This document shows, in pieces, positions 33,799-43,511 of a stretch of DNA of 64,000 nt. Each line of letters starts with the position of its first letter. The stretch's first letter is position 1. Position numbers and translations under genes: made by a program. The notes beneath the pieces are model-generated. The model was not told the DNA's origin. It saw only the letters and a program-made list of their open reading frames with translations, and did no database searches. The stretch is from Trichococcus patagoniensis (GTDB lineage Bacteria; Bacillota; Bacilli; Lactobacillales; Aerococcaceae), in the NCBI RefSeq assembly GCF_003051085.1, contig NZ_QAOM01000002.1, positions 124,001-188,000 of the forward strand, given 5' to 3'.

Positions 33799-34773
33799 AT
33801 GAGTGAATTGATCAGCATCATCGTGCCGGTCTACAAGGTGGAGGCGTATTTGCCCCGCTGCGTGGATTCGATACTGGCACAGACATACAAAAATCTGGAC
33901 ATCATTTTGGTGGACGACGGTTCGCCGGACAACAGCGGAAAAATCTGCGATGCCTATGCCGAGAAAGACAGTCGGATTACGGTCATCCATCAAGCGAACG
34001 GCGGTTTGTCGGACGCCCGCAACGCTGGCATTGCTATTGCTAAGGGTGGGTATCTGACCTTCCTGGACAGCGACGATTGGATTCCGGCAGAATACATCGC
34101 CTACCTCTATAATCTGTTGAAGGAAACCGACAGCGCCATCTCGCTCTGCAATTTCCTGAAGACGACGACGGAAGACTTGCCAGTTGTGACCGAGCCAGAA
34201 ATGGTGACGGTCATGAAGAATGACGCTATTCTGGCGAAGTACACCGACTTGGGTGATGATTTCCATCCGCAATTGGTCATGGCCTGCGGGAAACTGTACG
34301 AAGCCAGCTTATTTAAAACGATTCGTTTCCCGGTCGGCAGACTCCATGAGGATGAGTTCACGACCTACAAGCTGTTCCATTTCGCGCCGCAGACGGTGAT
34401 TTCGAAAAAACCACTCTATTATTATTGGCAACGTGAGGACAGCATCATGGGAGAAGCCGGATTCCGTCTGCAGAACAAACTGGATTATATGGATGCTTTG
34501 GTTGAACGGGCAGCCTTTTTCCACGAGGTGGACCGGCCGGAACTGAGCGACCGCACTTATAAATCGCTTTTTTCCGAAGCTTTGTCGGTTAATCTGGAAT
34601 TGGATGCACGCAAAGAGACCGAGCCGAAAATAACGGTCAGAGGCATCCTCAAGAAGGCCCGCAATGCCTTGAAACGCACAGGCCGTTCGAAATTGGCTTT
34701 TTTGTACAACACCTACCTTTCTTATGAACGACCGATCGCGTGGGCTTACCGCACTTATAAAAAATTGAAGTAA
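33799..34773 (+). CDS. GT2 family glycosyltransferase
   Basis: The 324-residue GT-A enzyme has ISIIVPVYKVEAYLPRCVDS, VDDGSPDNSG, NGGLSDARNAGI and the DxD-type FLDSDDWIP. It belongs to the EpsH/CpsJ-like group of capsule transferases. RBS AAGAAAGGG precedes ATG 33799. It is 34 bases after the previous GT2 and related to it, so the two may be an old duplication with changed specificity. Confidence 0.92.
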   Translation: MSELISIIVPVYKVEAYLPRCVDSILAQTYKNLDIILVDDGSPDNSGKICDAYAEKDSRITVIHQANGGLSDARNAGIAIAKGGYLTFLDSDDWIPAEYIAYLYNLLKETDSAISLCNFLKTTTEDLPVVTEPEMVTVMKNDAILAKYTDLGDDFHPQLVMACGKLYEASLFKTIRFPVGRLHEDEFTTYKLFHFAPQTVISKKPLYYYWQREDSIMGEAGFRLQNKLDYMDALVERAAFFHEVDRPELSDRTYKSLFSEALSVNLELDARKETEPKITVRGILKKARNALKRTGRSKLAFLYNTYLSYERPIAWAYRTYKKLK

Positions 34774-34782
34774 TCAGGAGAT

Positions 34783-34828
34783 GCTGCTTCGTTTTCCGAT
34801 TATTCCGGTTCTGAAGCAGCCTTTTTTC
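34783..34828 (+). terminator. Terminator or attenuator between GT2 and the second flippase
   Basis: GCTGCTTC (34783-34790) pairs with GAAGCAGC (34813-34820) across a 22-base loop and is followed by CTTTTTT. It lies inside the gene cluster, so it may lower but not abolish flippase expression. Confidence 0.65.
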
Positions 34829-34849
34829 CTGAACGAAAAGAGGGTTACA

Positions 34850-36373
34850 GTGGATAAAAATAAACAATTCGCCATCAATATGATAGCGCAGGTCGTCGGC
34901 TTTGTCGTGATGATGGGTATCAGCTTCCTGTTGACCCCGTTCGTCGTAGAGCATGTCGGCAGCGAGGCCTACGGGTTTGTCGGCTTGGCAAACAACTTTG
35001 TCGGCTACGCGCAAGTCATCACCGTGGCTTTGAACTCGATGGCCAGTCGTTTCATCACAATCAAAATCACCGAAAATGATGTGGAAGGATCGAACCGTTA
35101 TTTCACTTCTGTCGTCATCGCCAACATCATGACAGCCTTGGTATTGAGCGTTCCTTCGGCCATCATCATCCTGAATCTGAACAAAATCGTCAATGTGTCC
35201 GACGCGATTCTGATTGATGTTCAATGGCTGTGGGCATTCATCTTCCTGAATTTCCTGATCAGCATCATTTCGTCAACGTACAGTGTGGCGACGTTCGTCC
35301 GCAATAAGTTGTACTTATCTTCGCTGCAGGGCATTATCTCCAACATCCTGCGGGTAGCGGTGCTGATCGCAGCATTCAGTTTTTTCGTTCCCTCAGTCTG
35401 GTATGTCGGTTTGGCAGCATTTGTGGCCTCTCTCTACATCTTCGTTTGGAATGTCCATTATACGCGTAAACTGATTCCTGATATAAAAGTCAAACGGCGC
35501 TATTTTGATGTGAATGTTATCAAAGTGCTGCTTTCCTCAGGTATCTGGAACAGCTTCACGCGTCTGAGTTCGATTCTGTCGACCGGTCTTGATCTGCTGG
35601 TGACAAATCTGTACGTGAGTTCGGCCGCTATGGGCGTGCTTTCGGTAGCTAAAACGGTGCCGAGTGCAATCCTGACTTTGTTCGGGACTTTGGCGAGCGT
35701 CTATGCGCCGCAGCTGACGATAAGCTATGCGGAGAATAATTACAAGGAAATGAAGAACCAATTAATGTCTTCAATCAAGTTCCTTGGCCTGTTCGCTTGT
35801 ATCCCGGTAGCAGCGCTGTTCGCTTATGGGGAAATCTTTTATAAACTGTGGGTGCCGACCCAGGATGCGCATCTCCTGTACATGCTGACGATTTTGTCCT
35901 GCATCGAGTTTATGTTCGTCTTGCCGTTGGAAGGGCTATGGAACCTCTTTACGGCGACAAACAAGGTCAAGCAGACTTCAATCTACATGTTCGCCAACTC
36001 GATCGTTACGATCATCATCGTCTTGGTGGCTTTGCAGTTTACGAATGATGACACGTTGAAATTGTACATCATTGCTGGGACGAGCACAGCCTTTGCGGTG
36101 ATCCGTTCCCTGTTCTTCCTGCCGATTTACGGGGCGCATTGCCTCAACATAAAATGGACGTCCTTCTATCCGTCCATCCTGAAGAACACGCTGTCAGTCA
36201 TTGTAGCATCGGCTTTCTCCCTCTTGGTCCGGAACTTCCTTCCGATAGACGGCTGGGCGATGCTGATTTTTGCCGGCATCTTGACGAGCATCTTTGCGAT
36301 CAGCTTCAACTTCATCGTCCTTTTGAATAAAGAGGAACGGTCTGCGGTCGTCAAAAAAGTGTTGCGCAAATAA
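34850..36373 (+). CDS. Second Wzx-type repeat-unit flippase
   Basis: The 507-residue polytopic MOP-family protein has about 14 helices and begins KQFAINMIAQVVGFVVMMG, followed by PFVVEHVGSEAYGFVGLANNF, a pattern of Gram-positive capsule flippases distinct from the TuaB-like protein at 18390. The GTG start at 34850 fits AAAAGAGGG; the longer frame overlaps the terminator hairpin. A second flippase means a second lipid-linked repeat unit is made here. Confidence 0.9.
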   Translation: MDKNKQFAINMIAQVVGFVVMMGISFLLTPFVVEHVGSEAYGFVGLANNFVGYAQVITVALNSMASRFITIKITENDVEGSNRYFTSVVIANIMTALVLSVPSAIIILNLNKIVNVSDAILIDVQWLWAFIFLNFLISIISSTYSVATFVRNKLYLSSLQGIISNILRVAVLIAAFSFFVPSVWYVGLAAFVASLYIFVWNVHYTRKLIPDIKVKRRYFDVNVIKVLLSSGIWNSFTRLSSILSTGLDLLVTNLYVSSAAMGVLSVAKTVPSAILTLFGTLASVYAPQLTISYAENNYKEMKNQLMSSIKFLGLFACIPVAALFAYGEIFYKLWVPTQDAHLLYMLTILSCIEFMFVLPLEGLWNLFTATNKVKQTSIYMFANSIVTIIIVLVALQFTNDDTLKLYIIAGTSTAFAVIRSLFFLPIYGAHCLNIKWTSFYPSILKNTLSVIVASAFSLLVRNFLPIDGWAMLIFAGILTSIFAISFNFIVLLNKEERSAVVKKVLRK

Positions 36374-36395
36374 AAGAGAACGGAAGGGGAAACTC

Positions 36396-37190
36396 ATGAC
36401 GAAGATACCAAAAATCATCCATTACTGCTGGTTCGGAGGCGCGCCGATTCCGGAAAAAGACAAAGCCTGCATCGAAAGCTGGAGGAAATTCTGTCCGGAT
36501 TACGAAATCATCGAATGGAACGAAAGCAATTATGACATAACCAAAAACCGCTACATGAAGGAAGCCTACGACGTGAAGAAGTGGGGCTTCGTGCCGGATT
36601 ATGCCCGCTTGGACATCGTCTATACGCAAGGCGGCATCTATTTGGATACGGATGTGGAGATCATCCGCAACATGGATCCGCTGTTGGAAAATGAGGCGTT
36701 TATGGGCTTCGAGGACGGCAAGTTCGTCGCTTTGGGACTTGGTTTCGGCGCCGCCAAGGGCAATCTGCACATCAAGGCCATGCGCGACGTCTACGAAGGC
36801 GTCTCCTTCATCAAACCGGACGGCAGCTTCAACACCTTGCCGAGTCCACATTACACGACCGATTATTTGTTGGAGAAGGGCTTGAAACAAAACGATACCT
36901 ATCAGGAAATCGAAGGCATCAGCATCTATCCGAAAGCTTATTTCTGTCCGCGTGATTATTACACCGGTGCCATGAACCTGACCGAAAATTCCTACACAAT
37001 CCATCACTACAATGCATCTTGGCTATCAGATAAGGAAAAGCTGAACTACGAACGTAAGCTGCACCTGATCGAACGTTATGGGAAAACGGTCGGAACCGGA
37101 ATGCATTACGTCCTGTCGTTGCCGGATATTCTGAAAAGGAACGATTTGGGCGGCCTGATCAAGAAGGTGATCGGAAAATTCAGAAAGTAA
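36396..37190 (+). CDS. GT32-like glycosyltransferase (Gly_transf_sug, DXD)
   Basis: The 264-residue enzyme has the signature start IPKIIHYCWFGG, the middle WNESNYD and PDYARLDIVYTQGGIYLDTDVE with the DxD metal site (DTD near residue 86), and a late TIHHYNASW. These features are shared by capsular GT32/OCH1-like transferases. RBS GGAAGGGGA precedes ATG 36396. It ends this plus-strand run at a strong shared terminator. Confidence 0.92.
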   Translation: MTKIPKIIHYCWFGGAPIPEKDKACIESWRKFCPDYEIIEWNESNYDITKNRYMKEAYDVKKWGFVPDYARLDIVYTQGGIYLDTDVEIIRNMDPLLENEAFMGFEDGKFVALGLGFGAAKGNLHIKAMRDVYEGVSFIKPDGSFNTLPSPHYTTDYLLEKGLKQNDTYQEIEGISIYPKAYFCPRDYYTGAMNLTENSYTIHHYNASWLSDKEKLNYERKLHLIERYGKTVGTGMHYVLSLPDILKRNDLGGLIKKVIGKFRK

Positions 37191-37233
37191 ATTTTTCTCA
37201 AATATAAGACGTTTTAAGCAGAACCCAAAAAAG

Positions 37234-37280
37234 AAAACGCGGAAGCAACCACTAAGCTGGGTTGCTTCCGCGTTTTTTTT
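37234..37280. terminator. Bidirectional terminator between GT32 and the giant deacetylase
   Basis: AAAACGCGGAAGCAACC (37234-37250) pairs perfectly with GGTTGCTTCCGCGTTTT (37260-37276). It is T-rich on the plus side and A-rich on the other, so it can stop both convergent transcripts. Confidence 0.9.
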
Positions 37281-37298
37281 TGAGCATGAACTTTAGTA

Positions 37299-40200
37299 TC
37301 AAGCTTTTGAGGTGTAAAGGCCGATCGTGTATTCGGCTTGGCCGGTTCCGCTTGCGTAGTAGGCGTATCCATCGACTGCATACACGTATCCGTCACCGTA
37401 TGGGGCGTGGGAGATGTGGTGCATCGCAAGGTCGTTCCAGGATCCGTTGTGTTGCGCTTCGATGGCGGTGCCGAGCTGTTCGACGGTCACTGTTGTCGGT
37501 GACAGATCGGAGAGCTTGAACCAAGTTGTGTACTCGCCGTAGACGTTGGTGGCGACCGGCGTGACTTGTACCGGCATCACGACATAGTCCTCATACACGA
37601 ACGGGTTGCCGGCGCCGCGGTAGCCTTTTTCTGTCCAGTCCTCTTCAATGATGAGACCGGCTGGGTGCAGCTCCCATTGGTCGTTGCGCCAGTCGCCTGA
37701 CGTGTTGTAGTACAAGGAGATGCTGTTGTACGGATCTTCGGAGGTCGTCATGTACCAAGTGCCACCGACTTCGAAGACGTTCGTATCGACGAAGTTGCCT
37801 TCCAACAGAGTGGAATGATAATCCCAATCGAGCGGGAACGAAGTCGCGAAGTAGGCTTCGACATTGCCGGCTTGGTCAGGGATCATATAGTAGTTTTCGT
37901 TGTACTCGAAGACATTGGGATAAGCGGCTCTGATGCCATCAGTTTCCGGACTTAGCACGACTTGGGTGTAGGTCCAATTGATCAGATCTTCACTGTAGGC
38001 ATGTGCAACCCCATCGGTGAAGCTTTGCGTCGCGATGTCGTATTCTTCCAATACTTCAAAGAACATGTGGTAGACGCCGTCGACGAGAATGATGAACGGA
38101 TCCGCTGTGCCCAGTGGATTGGAGACGTCGTTCACATCGTTGCGGGTGATGACCGGGTTTGTGACATTGCCGAATTCATCCAGTTCCGGGATGACGAATT
38201 CCGGTTCAGGTTCCACGTAGCTGTAGTCGCCTTCATAGGCAAGTAACTCGCTGATGGTCGTGAATTGATAACCAAGGGCGCGGGCTGCTGTAATCATTTC
38301 CAACAACGCGGTAGGAGTTGTGCTGGCTGAGCTGTTACCGTGCAGCAGATAGATGGCACCTGCAGAAAGGTTGTTCAGGACCGCCGCACTTACTTGGCTG
38401 GCTGAAAGTGTTCCGGACCAATCGCGGGTGTCGACCGTCCAACCGATTGTGTAGCTGTAGCCTAGGCTGCCAGCTGTAGCCAATACGGTTGCGTTCGTTT
38501 CACCCATCGGAGCGCGGAAGTAAGGTATTGTGCTTTCGCCGGTAGCTGTTTTCACTAGCTGCTCCAATTGATTCAGGTCGGCTGTCAATTCAGCTGCCGT
38601 CATTTGAGTGGCATCGTCTTGGGTGAAGGTGTGATTGCCTATCTCATGACCTTGGGCAAGGATGTCATCGATCAGAGTCGGATCGGTCAGGCCGTTCAGG
38701 AAGAAGGTCGCTTTCACGTCCAGCAGCGCCAAATTTGCCAATATCTGGCGGAGATTAGCAGCACTGGAAACATCACTGATAGTCAAGGAAATGACTTGTT
38801 GATTGGTGTTGACTTGATTGACTAATTGCGAAGGTGTCGTGATGACCGGTGGATCAACCGGGTCGACTGGATCTACTGGGTCCACAGGGTCGACCGGGTC
38901 AGGATAGATGCCTTGGAGAGCCAACAAGCCTGTGATAGTTGTAAATTCATAACCGAGCGCGCGTGCAGCTGCAATCATTTCCAACAAAGCTGCCGGAGTA
39001 GTTGCGGCTGAGCTATTCCCATGCAACAAGAAGATTGAGCCGGGAGTCAAGTTGTTCACGACGGCGGAGCTGACTTGAGCAGCCGTCATAGTGCCTGACC
39101 AGTCACGTGTGTCCACTGTCCAACCGATTGTGTAGTCATAGCCGAGCGTGCCTGCTGTCGTAAGGACGGTAGTGTTCGTTGCCCCCATCGGAGCGCGGAA
39201 GTAAGGTTTTGAGCTTGTTCCGGAAGCGTTTTGGACCAGTTGCTCAAGGTTGTTGAGGTCGTTGGTCAATTGGGCTTCGGTCATTTGGGTGGCATCGTCA
39301 TGGCTGAAGGTGTGGTTGCCGATTTCGTGGCCTTGGGCGATGATATCATCGATCAAAGTCGGATCGGTCAAGCCATTCAGGAAGAACGTGGCTTTGACAT
39401 TCAGAGTAGCCAAGTTTGCCAATATTTCCCGGACATTATCCGCGTCTGAAGCATCACTGATGGTCAGGGAAACGACTTTTTCTCCGGTCGTTATCTGATT
39501 GATCAGCTGTGAAAGGACGGTTTCGACTGGATTTTCCGGATCAACCGGTATTTCCGGATCTACAGGCTCTTCCAAGTAGACGCCATCCAATTGGATCAAA
39601 TCACTGATGGTGGCGAAGGAGTAACCAGCTTCGCGGGCTGAGGTGATGATTTCGTACAAGGAACCTGGTGTGTTGGCGGATTCTGGCACGGCATGCATCA
39701 AGTAGATGGAACCTGGTGATAATTGGTCCAACACGTTGAAGGCAATTTCTTCAGAAGATAATGTTCCAAGGTAATCCAAGGTATCGACTGACCAACCTAC
39801 AGTGTAGGTATAGCCAAGGCTGCCGAGAGTTTCCAAAACAGATTGATCGTAATCCCCGTATGGCGGACGGAAGAGCGGTCTGGATGTTGCTCCTGTCGCA
39901 TTAACGACTTTGTTTTCCAAAGCGTTCAGCTCAGCCGTAAATTCTGCTATGGTCAAGTAGGTAGAAAATTCATGCGAGTAACTGTGATTCCCTAGTTCAT
40001 GTCCTTGGGAAACGACTTGATACAACATGTCCGGATCGGCTGTGCCGTCTGCGAAGAAGGTCGCTTTGACGTCCAATTCAGCTAAAGCATCAAGGACTCC
40101 CTGCAAGACTTCACTGTCGCCAAGATCGTCAAAGGTCAAAGAAATCACTTTTTGGTTCGTGTCTACCTGTTCGATGAATTGGGAGACGCCATCAGAAATT

Positions 40201-43200
40201 TCTCCGGAACCATTATCACTGCCATCATCATAGACGCCTTCCAGCGCCATTAATTCGTCGATTGTGACGAATTCATAGCCTTGACTGCGGGCTTCTGCGA
40301 TAAGGTACCAAAGGGATTGCGGCGTGCCGACAGCAGTCGGATTCGCATGCAGCAAGTAGATTGACCCTGCATCCAGATAATCGGTTACGCTGGCTGCAAT
40401 CTGCGTTTCGGATAAACCTTCCCAGTCGCGTGTGTCCTGTGTCCAACCGATTGTATAGGCATAACCGAGGCTACCGAGTGTTTCGAGCACGGCATCGTTA
40501 TAGACCCCTGCTGGAGCACGGAAATAGGGTTTGGAGGATACGCCTGTAGTTTGCAGAATGTAATCTTCCATCAGTTCCAAGTCATAAGCCAATTCATCGG
40601 CTGAAAGGGATGTAGAATCGTCATTGTGGGAATAGGTATGGTTCGATAGTTGGTGTCCGGTTGCGACCAGTTCGGCCATCAGTCCGGGATCGGTTGTGCC
40701 GTTCAGGAAGAAGGTGGCTTTGACGCCGAGGTAATTGAGGTTGTAGATGATGTCGGCCAGGTTGGTGTAGTCGTCACCGTCATCAAACGTAAGGGCGATG
40801 ACATTTCTGCCGGTATCGACATGGCTGACGAAACGGGATGGTCCCGTTCCGTAGTCCGGTTCTTCTACATCAGGATCGGTAACTACAGGTTCTTCACCAA
40901 CATAGATGCCTTGATAAGCCAATAGGCCGGTGATTGTCTCAAAGCGGTAACCAAGTGCCTGTACTGCCGCCACCATCTGCAGAATTGCGGCTGGTGTTGC
41001 AACTGCGTCGGCGCTGCCGTGCAAAAGAAGGATCGCTCCGGGTGCTAAGCTGTTTACGACAGCAGAACTGATTTGTGCTGCTGTTTGCGTACCACTCCAG
41101 TCGCGCGTTTCGATTGTCCAACCGATGGCGTATTGATAACCGAGACTGCCCGCGGTTGCCAAAACCGTCGCATTGGTTTCGCCCATCGGTGCACGGAAGT
41201 AAGGTGTCGTGCTCGTGCCTGCTGCATCTTGAACGAGTTGCTCAAGGTTGTTAAGGTCCGTCTTCAATTGTGCTTGGGTCATTTGGGTGGCATCTTCGTG
41301 GCTGTAAGTATGATTGCCGATTTCGTGGCCTTGCGCGATGATGTCATCAATCAGGCTCGGATCGGTCATGCCGTTCAGGAAGAAGGTGGCTTTGATTCCC
41401 AATAGCGCGAGGTTATTGAGGATCTGCCGCACATTCTCGGTTCCGGATGCATCACTGATGGTCAAAGAGATGACCGGCACATCGGTGTTGACTTGGTTCA
41501 CGATTTCAGCGGGCGAAGTGCTGCTCGGCAGATTTGGGTCCGGATCAGGGATTGTTTCACCAGGTTCCTCTCCCGGTGTTGTCGGATAGGAGCCCTCCAA
41601 AGCGAGCAATTCGCTGATTGTAGCGAAGTTGTACCCCAGTTGGCGGATTGCTGTGATCATCTGCAGCAAAGAGGCAGGTGTCGTGCTTGCTGAAGCATTT
41701 CCATGCATCAGGAAGATGGCGCCTGGTGCCAAGTTGTTCACGACAGCAGAGCTGACTTGGGCTGCCGTCAATGTTCCACTCCAATCGCGTGTATCGACCG
41801 TCCAGCCTATTGTATACATGTATCCCATACTGGCGGCTGTCGCAAGGACTGCATCATTGGTTTCGCCCATCGGTGCCCGGAAGTAAGGGCGGGTAGTTGC
41901 TCCGCCTGTACTGTCTTGTACCAATGTTTCCAAGGCATTCAGTTCCCAGACGACTTCGCCTACTGTCATTGCTGTGGCATCATCGTGTGTGTAGGTATGG
42001 TTGCCGATTTCATGTCCTTGTTGGATGATTTCGTTGATCACGGTCGGATCAGTCAGGCCGTTCAGGAAGAAAGTAGCCTTCACATCCATTGTGGCCAGGT
42101 TCGCCAATATTTCACGGACATTTTCGGCATCGGATGCATCGCTGATGGTCAAGGAAATGGTTTTTTCGCCGGTAGAAACTTGGTTGATGACTTCTGATAG
42201 GATATCATCCGAATAATCCTCTTCGATCGGTGCTTCTTCTTCGACTGCAAAATAACCCCCTAATGCCAACAGATCGCTGACTGTGGAGAAGCTATAACCG
42301 GCTTCTTTAAGGGCTGCGATAGAATACCACAAAGATTCAGGGGTGTTGGCAGCACCGACGCTGGCATGCATCAGGACGATTGAACCAGGTCTGACATTGT
42401 TGACGACTGCGCTGCTTACCGCAGTAGCGGAAATGCCGGTCCAATCGAGCGTATCGACGTCCCAACCGATTGTATATTGGTAACCGAGGCTACCGACCGT
42501 ATCCAAAACGGAACTGTTGTAGGAACCGTAAGGGAGACGGAAGAAAGGCAAGGATGAAGTGCCGGTTGTTTCTTGGATGTAATCTTCCATCAGGTTGATA
42601 TCGTTCGCCAAGGCAGATGACGAGAGTGTCGCAGAGTCGCCATGTGAGTAGGTGTGGTTGGCCAATTGATGACCGTCCGCCACAATCTGCTGCAGCAAGG
42701 AAGCGTCGGCATCACCGTTCATGAAGAAAGTGGCCTTCACGCCTAAGTAGTTTAAATTATCCAGAATCTCGTAAAGGTTTCCATAGGAATGGCCATCATC
42801 GAACGTCAGAGCGATCACATTATCTGCGATATTTACTGAATTGATGATTTGTGAAGTTCCTGAAAAATCGCTGACTGCGGCTGCAGCCATCACTTGCATG
42901 GGTTCTTCGTAGGTGATTCCGGCTTCTACAATCGACTCTATTGGTGCAGTTTCTTCGGTCACTTCAATCGTTTCTGTCGGAGTTTCCGTTGGCTGTTCCG
43001 TTTCGATCGGAGTTTCTGTGCCGGTAGCAGGTTGTTCTACAGTTACATCTACTGGATTTTCTTCAGGAATGGGTGTTACGGGTGCAGTCATATCTGGAGT
43101 AGTTGTTTCCGTTGTGGGAGCTGTTAGGTCGGTTGCTTCCGGTATGGTCGCGTCCTCAGTAGGCGTGGTCGCCGGTGTGGTTGTTTCTGTGGTGGTGGGT

Positions 43201-43511
43201 TGCGGATCGGCCGTTTCCGGCAGAGGCTGTTCTGTAGGTGATGCAGGAGTTTCCGTCATCTGCTCATCTACCGCACTCACTTCTGCGGGCGGAGATTCCG
43301 TGGTTGTAGTTGCGGGTGTGTTGGCGTCATTGGTTTCCATCACTGTTTCCGGCAGCGGAATACCTGGCGGCTGTTCATAGAGAATGGGCTCTTGGAGTGT
43401 GGTTTCAGTTGTCCCTGTTGTCCCTTCCGTTGCTGCAGATACATCTGTCAGCGCGCCGTAGATTGTAAATATGACTAAGAAAGGATGCAGTATAATAAAT
43501 CTTTTTTTCAT
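37299..43511 (-). CDS. Giant secreted polysaccharide deacetylase with seven NodB domains and a C-terminal beta-propeller
   Basis: The 2070-residue protein has a signal peptide (about 1-27), a Thr/Glu/Pro-rich linker (28-220), seven NodB (CE4) domains of about 220 residues, and a C-terminal GH43-like or inositolphosphorylceramide-transferase-like five-bladed propeller (about 1790-2070, beginning ADPFIILVDGVYHMFFE). The metal/base motif is TFDDG in domains 1 and 4 and TFDDL in domain 5, at about residues 236, 909 and 1128. It is TISD in domains 2, 3, 6 and 7 (about 454, 686, 1354 and 1579), which lose the catalytic Asp but keep the metal Asp. The His motif HTYSH is kept in most domains, but domain 7 has HTFTQ. 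There is no LPXTG anchor or GW module. RBS GAAGGAGGG precedes ATG 43511. It is transcribed against all neighbours. Confidence 0.93.
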   Translation of the reverse strand: MKKRFIILHPFLVIFTIYGALTDVSAATEGTTGTTETTLQEPILYEQPPGIPLPETVMETNDANTPATTTTESPPAEVSAVDEQMTETPASPTEQPLPETADPQPTTTETTTPATTPTEDATIPEATDLTAPTTETTTPDMTAPVTPIPEENPVDVTVEQPATGTETPIETEQPTETPTETIEVTEETAPIESIVEAGITYEEPMQVMAAAAVSDFSGTSQIINSVNIADNVIALTFDDGHSYGNLYEILDNLNYLGVKATFFMNGDADASLLQQIVADGHQLANHTYSHGDSATLSSSALANDINLMEDYIQETTGTSSLPFFRLPYGSYNSSVLDTVGSLGYQYTIGWDVDTLDWTGISATAVSSAVVNNVRPGSIVLMHASVGAANTPESLWYSIAALKEAGYSFSTVSDLLALGGYFAVEEEAPIEEDYSDDILSEVINQVSTGEKTISLTISDASDAENVREILANLATMDVKATFFLNGLTDPTVINEIIQQGHEIGNHTYTHDDATAMTVGEVVWELNALETLVQDSTGGATTRPYFRAPMGETNDAVLATAASMGYMYTIGWTVDTRDWSGTLTAAQVSSAVVNNLAPGAIFLMHGNASASTTPASLLQMITAIRQLGYNFATISELLALEGSYPTTPGEEPGETIPDPDPNLPSSTSPAEIVNQVNTDVPVISLTISDASGTENVRQILNNLALLGIKATFFLNGMTDPSLIDDIIAQGHEIGNHTYSHEDATQMTQAQLKTDLNNLEQLVQDAAGTSTTPYFRAPMGETNATVLATAGSLGYQYAIGWTIETRDWSGTQTAAQISSAVVNSLAPGAILLLHGSADAVATPAAILQMVAAVQALGYRFETITGLLAYQGIYVGEEPVVTDPDVEEPDYGTGPSRFVSHVDTGRNVIALTFDDGDDYTNLADIIYNLNYLGVKATFFLNGTTDPGLMAELVATGHQLSNHTYSHNDDSTSLSADELAYDLELMEDYILQTTGVSSKPYFRAPAGVYNDAVLETLGSLGYAYTIGWTQDTRDWEGLSETQIAASVTDYLDAGSIYLLHANPTAVGTPQSLWYLIAEARSQGYEFVTIDELMALEGVYDDGSDNGSGEISDGVSQFIEQVDTNQKVISLTFDDLGDSEVLQGVLDALAELDVKATFFADGTADPDMLYQVVSQGHELGNHSYSHEFSTYLTIAEFTAELNALENKVVNATGATSRPLFRPPYGDYDQSVLETLGSLGYTYTVGWSVDTLDYLGTLSSEEIAFNVLDQLSPGSIYLMHAVPESANTPGSLYEIITSAREAGYSFATISDLIQLDGVYLEEPVDPEIPVDPENPVETVLSQLINQITTGEKVVSLTISDASDADNVREILANLATLNVKATFFLNGLTDPTLIDDIIAQGHEIGNHTFSHDDATQMTEAQLTNDLNNLEQLVQNASGTSSKPYFRAPMGATNTTVLTTAGTLGYDYTIGWTVDTRDWSGTMTAAQVSSAVVNNLTPGSIFLLHGNSSAATTPAALLEMIAAARALGYEFTTITGLLALQGIYPDPVDPVDPVDPVDPVDPPVITTPSQLVNQVNTNQQVISLTISDVSSAANLRQILANLALLDVKATFFLNGLTDPTLIDDILAQGHEIGNHTFTQDDATQMTAAELTADLNQLEQLVKTATGESTIPYFRAPMGETNATVLATAGSLGYSYTIGWTVDTRDWSGTLSASQVSAAVLNNLSAGAIYLLHGNSSASTTPTALLEMITAARALGYQFTTISELLAYEGDYSYVEPEPEFVIPELDEFGNVTNPVITRNDVNDVSNPLGTADPFIILVDGVYHMFFEVLEEYDIATQSFTDGVAHAYSEDLINWTYTQVVLSPETDGIRAAYPNVFEYNENYYMIPDQAGNVEAYFATSFPLDWDYHSTLLEGNFVDTNVFEVGGTWYMTTSEDPYNSISLYYNTSGDWRNDQWELHPAGLIIEEDWTEKGYRGAGNPFVYEDYVVMPVQVTPVATNVYGEYTTWFKLSDLSPTTVTVEQLGTAIEAQHNGSWNDLAMHHISHAPYGDGYVYAVDGYAYYASGTGQAEYTIGLYTSKA
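38862..38912 (-). repeat. DPV tandem codon repeat in the deacetylase linker
   Basis: The linker between NodB domains 6 and 7 encodes DPVDPVDPVDPVDPVDPP, a nine-base tandem repeat. Such runs expand and contract by slippage without frame change, so linker length may vary between strains. Confidence 0.6.

Noticed and set aside
42913-43380. Val/Ser/Gly-rich plus-strand frame of 155 codons
   Set aside because: It is the complement of the Thr/Glu/Pro linker of the giant deacetylase, so low complexity explains it.
37299-43511. Cell-wall anchoring of the giant deacetylase by sortase
   Set aside because: The C-terminus ends in propeller sequence (YTIGLYTSKA) with no LPXTG, hydrophobic tail or basic end.
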